DNA of 64,000 nucleotides, from positions 1 through 64,000 of the forward strand of contig DAISIV010000006.1 of the NCBI GenBank assembly GCA_036821825.1, read 5' to 3'. This stretch comes from CAITZA01 sp937915285. GTDB lineage: Bacteria; Desulfobacterota; Desulfomonilia; Desulfomonilales; Desulfomonilaceae. Position numbers and translations under genes: made by a program. Below are positions 1 to 6,542 of the stretch, piece by piece. The first letter of the stretch is position 1. Every line of letters begins with the position of its first letter. The notes beneath the pieces were generated by a model that saw only the letters and a list, made by a program, of their open reading frames with translations, was not told where the DNA came from and searched no databases.

Positions 1-45
1 CGTGACGCTGGCATGACCGTAGAAGAATTTCTAAATTTGATTTAA
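1..45 (+). CDS. Possible 3' end of a gene cut by the window edge
   Basis: Frame 1 is open from the first base to a TAA at 43-45 and would encode the last 14 residues of a protein (RDAGMTVEEFLNLI). The peptide has an ordinary protein-like composition, but it is too short to assign to a family. It is equally possible that this is non-coding sequence that happens to be open for 14 codons. Confidence 0.3.
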   Translation, partial: RDAGMTVEEFLNLI

Positions 46-146
46 CGGTCTTTGGTCAACGTTTTTCGTAAGACATAACGAATACGGGGGATACCACAGG
101 TAACGGCGGCCGGAGACCGCCACCTGGCGGCTTCAGGAATTCCCCG

Positions 147-175
147 TTGTTTTCCGGAGTTCATGTCAATATAAT
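147..175 (+). promoter_or_regulatory. Sigma-70-type promoter of mntA-hepT
   Basis: A perfect TATAAT lies at 170-175, with TTGTTT at 147-152 and a 17-base spacer. Transcription would start near 182, placing the ribosome-binding site GGGAG (205-209) and the ATG at 216 in a short leader. The -35 box matches only half of the consensus. Confidence 0.5.
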
Positions 176-215
176 AGCGTGAGCGTCAGGCATGGCGCAG
201 AGCCGGGAGATGGTC

Positions 216-527
216 ATGATCATGGATGAGCACAGCTTCGAAATGAATAATGTCATCGCATCCAAAAGAATTGACATTCTTGAGATTGCCTCGCGGCGTG
301 GCGCACGAAATGTCAGAATTTTCGGCTCTTTTTCCCGTGGTGATTTCGGTCCGGATAGCGACATTGACCTCCTGGTCGAAATGGATGAATCCAGGAGTCT
401 TCTTGACATGGCGGGTCTCAAAATAGATCTGGAAGAACTCATGGGGCGGAGAGTCAACATTGTGACACCCGATTCGATTTACTGGCTGGTCAGGCGGAAA
501 ATAATTGGAGAGGCCAAGCCGCTATGA
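216..527 (+). CDS. mntA: MNT-type nucleotidyltransferase antitoxin (MntA)
   Basis: This is a minimal nucleotidyltransferase of the HEPN-MNT toxin-antitoxin class. The family signature is complete: GSFSRGDFGPDSDIDLLVE, the GSx10DxD metal and nucleotide site, in the middle of a 103-residue protein. Characterised MntA proteins add AMP to the partner HepT and so silence it. I chose the ATG at 216 because GGGAG at 205-209 sits six bases upstream; an ATG at 192 in the same frame would add eight residues but has no ribosome-binding site. The last four bases overlap the start of hepT (ATGA), so the two are translationally coupled. The pair faces the terminase gene of the phage block and ends 35 bp from it. 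Family assignment is firm; activity is inferred. Confidence 0.88.
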   Translation: MIMDEHSFEMNNVIASKRIDILEIASRRGARNVRIFGSFSRGDFGPDSDIDLLVEMDESRSLLDMAGLKIDLEELMGRRVNIVTPDSIYWLVRRKIIGEAKPL

Positions 528-877
528 AAGACGTTAGGGTCTATCTGGCTCACATTCTGGAGTGCTGCCTGAAAATCCGGGAATACACCGCTGATGGCCA
601 GCACGCCTTTATGGGCAGTTCGTTCATTCAGGATGCAGTGATTCGAAACCTCGAAATCATAGGAGAGGCTGCCAAAAGGATCGACGAACAACACCGGAGG
701 GAATGGCCGGAAATACCGTGGCGGGAAATGGCAGCCATGAGAGACATCCTTATTCACCAGTACGAGGGTGTTGATCTCAGGATGGTGTGGTCGGTTGTGG
801 CAAACGACATTCCAGTATTGATAGACAAAATTCAATCCATTCTGCCACCGCTCCCAGAATTGGAACAGGAAATGTGA
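524..877 (+). CDS. hepT: HEPN-domain RNase toxin (HepT)
   Basis: This 117-residue helical protein follows mntA with a four-base overlap. It carries the HEPN ribonuclease motif RxxxxHxY as RDILIHQY (about residues 69-76), the active site of this toxin family, so the catalytic residues appear intact. The segment around IRNLEIIGEAAKRI, before the motif, is also typical of HepT. In characterised pairs HepT is an RNase whose tyrosine is adenylylated by MntA; several such pairs act in phage defence or stabilise mobile DNA. Its position beside phage genes fits a cargo or stabilising role, but that is inference. No terminator is evident in the 35 bp before the convergent terminase gene. Confidence 0.87.
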   Translation: MKDVRVYLAHILECCLKIREYTADGQHAFMGSSFIQDAVIRNLEIIGEAAKRIDEQHRREWPEIPWREMAAMRDILIHQYEGVDLRMVWSVVANDIPVLIDKIQSILPPLPELEQEM

Positions 878-912
878 TCAGCTTGGAGGGCGGTCAAAGA
901 ACGCACCTGAGC

Positions 913-2625
913 TTAATCCGGTCCCAACCGGAAACTGCGAGGGATGAAGCGGTTCTCGAATCGCCTGAAACGCATTTCGTTGGCAATGGCGATGGCCATG
1001 ATGGTGTCATCGTGGGCCAGTCTGGAGCCGGGCGCCCGGTAATTCTGACGGAAGTTCCGTCTTTCAGGGTCCCACATGAAGCCCTGCATCTCATGGAGCG
1101 CCTGCCTGTCACTAATCTTCAGGCTGGCATTCCCGAAGGCTTCGGACAGTTTTGAGAGTATTTCTATCTTCGATTCCCGTGTGGTCAAAAATCCCATCCT
1201 CGATGTTTCGGCTGGCTCCCTCCTGTCGGTGTAGGAGTGATAGTAGAGGTTCGGATATGTTTTCATCCACGGCTGGTCGGCCAGTCCTCGTTCACATACC
1301 GACAGGACAGCCAGTCCGGGGCCGTTGCGTTCAATCCCCAGGAAACCGTTGTTGTAATGCGTTCCCAACAGCCATGCCGATGTCGCGGCTACCTCGGGTT
1401 TTATCCGGTTCGACCTCAGGATAGCTACAAGCTCACCCGTATCATCCCTTAATACCGCTATTACCGAGTAGTCCGCTCCAACCCCCTCGCTGACATCCAT
1501 CCCAAGGCTGTAAGAGGCCCCAGCGACAGGGGCGTAGTATATACGAAGGAATCCGTTCTGATCCTCAACGAGCCGGACAGGCGATACGGCCAATCCGGAA
1601 TATTCGATTCTCCCGGTAAATACCGGCTTATGGCTGGTTTCGAGGGATTCGGATATGACACGCTGGCTGAACCAGGGCGCTCCGGTGGATGTGAAAGCCA
1701 GCCGGGCAAGGGCAGGATACTCCTGATGGAATTTCTCCCATGAGTTCTGGCACAGATTCCTGCGCGTATGCAGGGCCCATTTCATCTGACCTGCATCGAG
1801 TTTCGCCTCTGACGAGTATTCCGACTCATCCGGAGTCAGATCCAGCGTTTCATCGGGCTTCACCGGTAATGAATACTCCGGAAACTGCTTCCAGGGCAGG
1901 AATATAGGCTCCAGATCGTTCTCACCGCGTTCTGCGGCCATCCAGGTTGAATGAAACAAATTATTCATCCCGTTGGCGGTAGATTCCCAAACGACCAGGC
2001 TGTCCCAGACCGAAGGGACGGCCTGGCTTATCGCCAGCGAGGCTGTCTCGGGCTTATCCCAGAAGGCGACTTCACTTGCGTGGACATAATGGAATGTCGA
2101 GCCGCGACCCAGTGATTCATTCCCTGCAGTATCCACACGGATGGTTGAGTAATGCGGAGCGGCAAATTCCAGGCGTCGCGTGTTCATCCGCGCGGGGGCG
2201 TGGCGCAGGTTATGGTCGAGGTTCATGTAAAACCTCTGGGTCATGCCGAAGATCGTTTCCGCAGCCTCAAGAGACTGCGCAATCACCAGCCCGAAACGGT
2301 TGGCGTTCAGGCAGGCCAAAGCGAAGATCACCGCCTCAATGAGGGTTGAAACACCCATCTGACGCGCCTTTAGGATTATAAAGCGCGCAGGGCGACGTTT
2401 TTCACGGCATTCCATGATCTTCTCAAGGATGATCTCCTGCGACCTGTTGATCTTCAGCGATACAAGCTCCCCACGCTTGCTTATTATTTTCAGCCGGGAG
2501 ATGAACGAAGACAAATCCGTTTTAACGAAGTCCTTCGCCGCCTCAAAACGGTCCAGCGCGGCTGAAATTCGGTCAAGCCGGGAAGAAAGCGAGGCAATGG
2601 TTCCGGGCGAGGCTGACGGAGGCAT
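913..2625 (-). CDS. Phage large terminase subunit (TerL)
   Basis: This 570-residue protein is the DNA-packaging motor that cuts and pumps phage DNA into proheads. The N-terminal ATPase half has a Walker-A-like KARQMGVST (about residue 86) and a Walker-B region with an acidic residue in YVHASEVAFW. The C-terminal half has the RNase-H-like nuclease triad: Asp in LGMDVSEG, Glu in GIERNGPG and Asp in HDDTIMAIA. Length and domain order are those of a complete terminase. The first 60 residues look coiled-coil and may contact the small subunit. It is the last gene of the minus-strand phage block, which is unusual because terminase genes normally open the structural module. No clear ribosome-binding site precedes the ATG, so the start is less certain than the identity. 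Confidence 0.9.
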   Translation of the reverse strand: MPPSASPGTIASLSSRLDRISAALDRFEAAKDFVKTDLSSFISRLKIISKRGELVSLKINRSQEIILEKIMECREKRRPARFIILKARQMGVSTLIEAVIFALACLNANRFGLVIAQSLEAAETIFGMTQRFYMNLDHNLRHAPARMNTRRLEFAAPHYSTIRVDTAGNESLGRGSTFHYVHASEVAFWDKPETASLAISQAVPSVWDSLVVWESTANGMNNLFHSTWMAAERGENDLEPIFLPWKQFPEYSLPVKPDETLDLTPDESEYSSEAKLDAGQMKWALHTRRNLCQNSWEKFHQEYPALARLAFTSTGAPWFSQRVISESLETSHKPVFTGRIEYSGLAVSPVRLVEDQNGFLRIYYAPVAGASYSLGMDVSEGVGADYSVIAVLRDDTGELVAILRSNRIKPEVAATSAWLLGTHYNNGFLGIERNGPGLAVLSVCERGLADQPWMKTYPNLYYHSYTDRREPAETSRMGFLTTRESKIEILSKLSEAFGNASLKISDRQALHEMQGFMWDPERRNFRQNYRAPGSRLAHDDTIMAIAIANEMRFRRFENRFIPRSFRLGPD

Positions 2626-2706
2626 GGTTCACCGTGGTTCTTGCGCAAAAGCCGCTTCATTGACGGGATGAAAGGAGCGTGAAAAAGTTCGGGATGGGAG
2701 CGTCTA

Positions 2707-3099
2707 TCAGGCGGTATCCTGCTTCAGGGTCTGTCGGGTCGAGGTTGACCTGAACCTGCGCGCAGGCGGTTTGATAAGCTTCTCGAGTCGGGTCTCAAGG
2801 CTTTCAAGACGGCCACGAATGGTGGCAGTCTCTTCATGTTTTATGCTGGTCTCCATAAGGGCCCGGGCAGTGTTGAGGAGTTTGTCGATCATCTTGAGCT
2901 TCTCTATCTTTGACTTATCCGCTGTTACGGATTCCATGATCAGAGATGTGATCAGGTCCAGGGCTGAGGAAGGAGAAAGCCCGGAATCCTGCAGACGGCT
3001 AAGTTGAACATTCATCTGGTCAACATACCATTCATCCGCCGGCAGGACATTTTCCGGGCCCTTTAACAAACGTTTCCGGGTATCTTTCCCTACGGACAT
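2707..3099 (-). CDS. Small phage protein, possible small terminase subunit
   Basis: This is a 130-residue helical, charged protein directly upstream of the large terminase and eight bases after the preceding gene, so it belongs to the same transcript. The C-terminal third (RLESLETRLEKLIKPP) is a short coiled coil followed by a basic tail. Position and size suit a small terminase subunit, which recognises the packaging site and oligomerises, but no helix-turn-helix is obvious at the N-terminus and I recognise no family. Treat the product as unknown with a positional hint. Confidence 0.6.
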   Translation of the reverse strand: MSVGKDTRKRLLKGPENVLPADEWYVDQMNVQLSRLQDSGLSPSSALDLITSLIMESVTADKSKIEKLKMIDKLLNTARALMETSIKHEETATIRGRLESLETRLEKLIKPPARRFRSTSTRQTLKQDTA

Positions 3100-3106
3100 C
3101 AGATAT

Positions 3107-3322
3107 CTAGTTCTCGTTCAACTTCTTTGCTTCCTCTTCAGAATACCAGTCACCCCAGTAATTGGTGTCGTATTCCTTGAATTTTTCGGACCAGGAGAGC
3201 CACACACCTCTGGAACACCAATGATCCACCGGGGCCAGAATCCTTATGGAGACAGGCTCAAGACGGCAATTGTCACCGTCGAAGTTTATGCACCTCTCAC
3301 AAGTCATTTTCGAACGATCCAT
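3107..3322 (-). CDS. Small Cys-rich phage protein
   Basis: This 71-residue protein starts behind a near-perfect ribosome-binding site (AAAGGAGG, about seven bases before the ATG). Its N-terminal half carries four cysteines and a histidine (CERC, NCRL, HWCSRG) spaced like a small zinc knuckle. Such short Cys4 proteins are common among unassigned phage genes. The C-terminal half is acidic and rich in Trp and Tyr. It lies between the 69-residue gene and the putative small terminase. The function is unknown. Confidence 0.7.
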   Translation of the reverse strand: MDRSKMTCERCINFDGDNCRLEPVSIRILAPVDHWCSRGVWLSWSEKFKEYDTNYWGDWYSEEEAKKLNEN

Positions 3323-3384
3323 TTAAATCCTCCTTTAATAATTGATGAAGACATGAAGACCTGGAACAAAAACCTATTGAGTTC

Positions 3385-3594
3385 TCATTTCTTTTCATGC
3401 CAGTCATAAGGGATGCCCAAAGACTTGCGTAGCATGAGCATCCTGGAAAGGGTTGCCAATTCAAGTTCAATGAATAAGGCCAGCGCGGCCGCGTCATCCA
3501 GATCCACCAGACCGCGACGCAGGTTGGAAAGCGCGTTGTGGATTTTATCAATCCAGTTGGATAGTAACTTCAAGTCGGGCTTCTTCTCTTCCAT
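3385..3594 (-). CDS. Small helical phage protein, first gene of the terminase module
   Basis: This 69-residue, entirely helical-looking protein has the ribosome-binding site AGGAG seven bases before its ATG. It is the first gene after the promoter at 3744-3771 and so opens the transcript that ends with the large terminase. It has no recognisable domain. The antisense strand is also open here, but it lacks a ribosome-binding site and a protein-like composition. Confidence 0.65.
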   Translation of the reverse strand: MEEKKPDLKLLSNWIDKIHNALSNLRRGLVDLDDAAALALFIELELATLSRMLMLRKSLGIPYDWHEKK

Positions 3595-3621
3595 AAATTA
3601 ACTCCTAATGTTTTCAATAAT

Positions 3622-3638
3622 TTGTTGATTATCAACAA
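3622..3638. promoter_or_regulatory. Perfect 17-bp palindrome, operator candidate
   Basis: TTGTTGAT-T-ATCAACAA is a perfect inverted repeat with a one-base centre. It lies about 100 bases downstream of the promoter at 3744-3771 and about 28 bases before the first gene of the terminase module. This is the geometry of a binding site for a dimeric repressor, or of a weak leader hairpin. No cognate regulator is visible. Confidence 0.45.
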
Positions 3639-3743
3639 TTAGACCGACTAATACCATTTACTTTCATTAGTAATGCCCTCCCATATAACAGGCATTATAG
3701 CCAGCAGATATCTAATAGGGTTTTTATTTAATATGTGAGCTAC

Positions 3744-3771
3744 ATAATATTGGCTTAACTTTAACTGTCAA
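3744..3771 (-). promoter_or_regulatory. Strong sigma-70 promoter for the terminase module
   Basis: Read on the minus strand, a perfect TTGACA (3766-3771) is followed after 16 bases by TATTAT (3744-3749, five of six matches to TATAAT). It lies in a 210-bp AT-rich gap (3601-3810), the only sizeable gap inside the phage block. It would direct transcription into the 69-aa, 71-aa, 130-aa and terminase genes, separating packaging genes from capsid and tail genes. Confidence 0.6.
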
Positions 3772-3810
3772 CGTCTAAATAAAAAAAGATGCATATTAGG
3801 GCTTAGTTAT

Positions 3811-4572
3811 TTATTTTACGAGCTTTTTGAGCATGTAGTCATCGGCTGTGGTCCAGCCTGCGCCGAACTGTCCAACAGAATTTATGAGGCTGGCCTTGCT
3901 CATAAGCCTGTTCCATGCAGCTTCATCCTGGAGTTTGCCGTTTATTTCCTGCTGCAGTTTTCTCAGTTCGGTCTCTGCCCTGATCTGTTCGGCGCGGTAT
4001 TTGGCCTGCTGCTCCTGGGAGGCGCCTTTTGCCGCTTCATCTTCACGCGCCCACTGAACCTGCTTTTCCCAGTCCTCACGGATGGTCCGGGCAAGCTTTT
4101 CCTTCCAGTCAGACTCCTCGCTCAAGTAGTCCTTCTGGAGATTGAGGAGTTTCTGCAGGTTCAGCATGTCCGCCTGGAAACGGGTCCTTTCGGAGTCATT
4201 CATTTCAATGCCGTAAGACATGGCTTCATCAAGTCTCTTTGAATAATCCCTGGCGAGGCTCTGAAGCGCGGAATACGTGAGCGACGAATCGAGCCTTGGG
4301 GCCCCCATCACTCCATAACCACCACGCTTTATGCCAGCCCCCGCGGCTGCCTTAACATATTCACCGAGCAGTTTCCTTTGCGATCCGAGGCTTGAATTCA
4401 TGTAATTCTGGACATTCGGGTCGTCCATTCCCTGGAATTCCCCTGGGCTGTTTCGGGAAATTTTTTCTTTCAACTCCCCGATAAGCCGGTCTATCTCATT
4501 TTTCTTTTCGGAGAATGGATTGGGTCCGAAAATGCTTTCATAATCGAGGGCCTGGTAATTGCCTGAAGCCAT
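3811..4572 (-). CDS. Coiled-coil phage protein of unknown function
   Basis: This 253-residue protein is mostly long, charged, glutamine-rich helix (about residues 120-225, including a REDWEKQVQ-type heptad stretch), preceded by a short Gly/Ala-rich segment (AAAGAGIKRGGYG). The ribosome-binding site AGGAGG lies eight bases before the ATG. It follows the tail genes, a place where short-tailed phages often encode ejection or internal virion proteins; Gly/Ala stretches next to long helices are seen in some of those. That role is inference; I recognise no domain. It ends just before the promoter gap. Confidence 0.7.
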   Translation of the reverse strand: MASGNYQALDYESIFGPNPFSEKKNEIDRLIGELKEKISRNSPGEFQGMDDPNVQNYMNSSLGSQRKLLGEYVKAAAGAGIKRGGYGVMGAPRLDSSLTYSALQSLARDYSKRLDEAMSYGIEMNDSERTRFQADMLNLQKLLNLQKDYLSEESDWKEKLARTIREDWEKQVQWAREDEAAKGASQEQQAKYRAEQIRAETELRKLQQEINGKLQDEAAWNRLMSKASLINSVGQFGAGWTTADDYMLKKLVK

Positions 4573-4593
4573 TGATATAGCCTCCTGAGAGTT

Positions 4594-4824
4594 TCATCTG
4601 AGTTCCATTTCCCCACAGTCGGGGTTTTCACATTTCCATATTGACCGGTAACCGCATTCGTAATCTTCTGAAGAGGGACAAAGGGTTTTCCAGACCGACC
4701 AGGTTGAGCCGCATTCCGGGCACTTTGCGCTGACAACCGGAACACCCCCTGACACTGATATACAGTTGCCAAGGTAATGCAGGAAACCGACATAGCTAGA
4801 TAGTGAAGCGCCTTGTGATGACAT
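4594..4824 (-). CDS. Small zinc-ribbon-like protein
   Basis: This 76-residue protein has two cysteine knuckles (CPECGS and CENPDCGE) with two more cysteines between them, the arrangement of a treble-clef or zinc-ribbon fold. I chose the ATG at 4824 because GAGGT lies eight bases upstream; an in-frame ATG at 4851 has no ribosome-binding site and would overlap the previous gene. The function is unknown. It continues the cysteine-rich character of its upstream neighbour. Confidence 0.65.
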   Translation of the reverse strand: MSSQGASLSSYVGFLHYLGNCISVSGGVPVVSAKCPECGSTWSVWKTLCPSSEDYECGYRSIWKCENPDCGEMELR

Positions 4825-4835
4825 TGTTTCAGACC

Positions 4836-6542
4836 TCAATTGGGACAGCATTTTTGGGGATCGATGCGGTTAATCCATGTGACATCCCGCCAGGAGGGGT
4901 GACAGCATTTGTCCAGGATGCTGAATAATCCGGAGACAAGGTTCATTCCCGACTGGCCGTTACTGGTGAAGAAGAGGCAGGCCGTAGGATCGCTGAGACC
5001 CTGCCTGGCCGTTTGCGACTTGATGAAATCGGCCTGATGGCTGTTGATCATCGAGGCGCAGGCGTCCGCTGTGGGATAGGCCCCCCAATATGCCCTGGTA
5101 TACGGCCCTGCGTGACCATCACAGAAGATTGAAGCCGTTTCAATATCGTAAACATATCCTGGGGACGGCTCCATAACGTAATATCTTGCGCACCTGAACT
5201 GCTTTCCCGCCACCAGGGTTGAGGCCGCGAAACTCAATGGACGGCCAACTGTATATGTGGCGGTTCCGGTTGATCCGCAGCCATTTGCGAAACTAAGGGT
5301 TACCGAACCGGCTCCGCAGCAGGCGGAGCATTGTGGGGTTGAGTTGAGGCTGAGCGCCTTGGTAAACGACCTTTTTAGAAAGCCGTCCGATAGGTTGAGA
5401 GGTCCTGGGGTGTTGTCGAGGCAAACGGATGATAGATTTAGGGCCGCTGAGTCTGAAAAGCTGCAAACGCCGCTTACGCTGAAATCGTAAATCAGTCCGT
5501 TAGTGAGCCTTGATCCGCTTGCCGGTGAAATGTTGACGGCGGACAGTTGCGGAATAACACGGGATGTCTTTGTGGCTAGAGACCCGCACCCATCCGAGGA
5601 TTTCCATTCGATGAAGCCACCGCAACAGGCCGGGTTCGACGCTGCGCCTACCGAGACGGGCACGCGCGTAACATGTCTGGTTAATCCGTCCGAGACATAC
5701 TCGGTTGGAGAGGACCATGAGACCTGGCCTTCACCGTTTACTCCGATGAATCTGGCGGTTATCTCAGCCCCTTTACAGGCTGATGAGGCGATGATCGTGG
5801 AAGCGGGGTTGACGGCATTTCCCCAGTTGGCGGGGATAGAATCGGGGGCTGTAATGGATAGGTTTGGCGGGGGAAACACACCCTTTTCGCCGCAGCAGTC
5901 GCAACCGCATCCTCCGGGGAAATCCAGCCCGGCGCTCACCGTGAATTCGATTGAGTAGCCTCCGCAAAAGCTCTCTGTGAGTGTAGATGTTCCTGAACAG
6001 GCGGCATGGATTTTATCCATGATATCCTGATGGGGAGTGTATTCCAGTATCATGATGTCCCCGGCTTCCATACCGATGGACCTGAACACGCCGTGGCGCC
6101 CGGAGAGGGTTTCTCCTGCGGGCAAGCCCGAGAATTCCGGGCATAGCCTTGGGCATCTGATCCTTATCCTGCCGGGTTTGGGCGAGTCTGATGCGCAGAT
6201 GGAAGTCATTTCATCCGAGCTTACTTCGAGAGCCTCACACCCCTGAACCCTGATATTCTTGCGGCAATCGCGTGCCTTCATGGGTTTTGAGGCTGCGGAG
6301 TATTGCGGTTTGTTGGCGAAATTCATCACCGGCTCATCACAGCATGAGGTATTTGCTGCGTCGAAGTGATTCCTCTCGGGCATGGAATCGAACTGGAAGA
6401 GGTAACCCCTCTGGGAGTGAGCGCATTTGAGGGCCTCAGTCTTGTACGGTATGGTGGAGGCCCGGTTAGCCTCGGAAAAATCCAGTCCCTGATACACGTG
6501 ATAGGCGGTATATCGCCCGTCGTTTCTCAATTGAGCCCCCAT
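4836..6542 (-). CDS. Large cysteine-rich virion protein, possible tail fibre
   Basis: This 568-residue protein contains 32 cysteines, including six Cys-Cys pairs, which is exceptional for a phage structural protein. The centre looks like tandem beta-sandwich modules. Two segments, CCGGFIEWKSSDGCGS (about residue 305) and CCGAGSVTLSFANGCGS (about residue 400), are copies of one motif, and GCGCDCCGEKG (about residue 212) may be a third. The rest is rich in Ser, Gly, Thr and Pro. It overlaps the end of the tail/nozzle gene by 16 bases and precedes the zinc-ribbon gene. Position suggests an exposed receptor-binding or decoration protein, but I recognise no family. The precise start is uncertain because the purine stretch abuts the ATG. 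Confidence 0.65.
   Translation of the reverse strand: MGAQLRNDGRYTAYHVYQGLDFSEANRASTIPYKTEALKCAHSQRGYLFQFDSMPERNHFDAANTSCCDEPVMNFANKPQYSAASKPMKARDCRKNIRVQGCEALEVSSDEMTSICASDSPKPGRIRIRCPRLCPEFSGLPAGETLSGRHGVFRSIGMEAGDIMILEYTPHQDIMDKIHAACSGTSTLTESFCGGYSIEFTVSAGLDFPGGCGCDCCGEKGVFPPPNLSITAPDSIPANWGNAVNPASTIIASSACKGAEITARFIGVNGEGQVSWSSPTEYVSDGLTRHVTRVPVSVGAASNPACCGGFIEWKSSDGCGSLATKTSRVIPQLSAVNISPASGSRLTNGLIYDFSVSGVCSFSDSAALNLSSVCLDNTPGPLNLSDGFLKRSFTKALSLNSTPQCSACCGAGSVTLSFANGCGSTGTATYTVGRPLSFAASTLVAGKQFRCARYYVMEPSPGYVYDIETASIFCDGHAGPYTRAYWGAYPTADACASMINSHQADFIKSQTARQGLSDPTACLFFTSNGQSGMNLVSGLFSILDKCCHPSWRDVTWINRIDPQKCCPN

Noticed and set aside
4491..4793. 100-codon minus-strand frame overlapping the coiled-coil and zinc-ribbon genes
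   Set aside because: It overlaps two better-supported genes with ribosome-binding sites in other frames.
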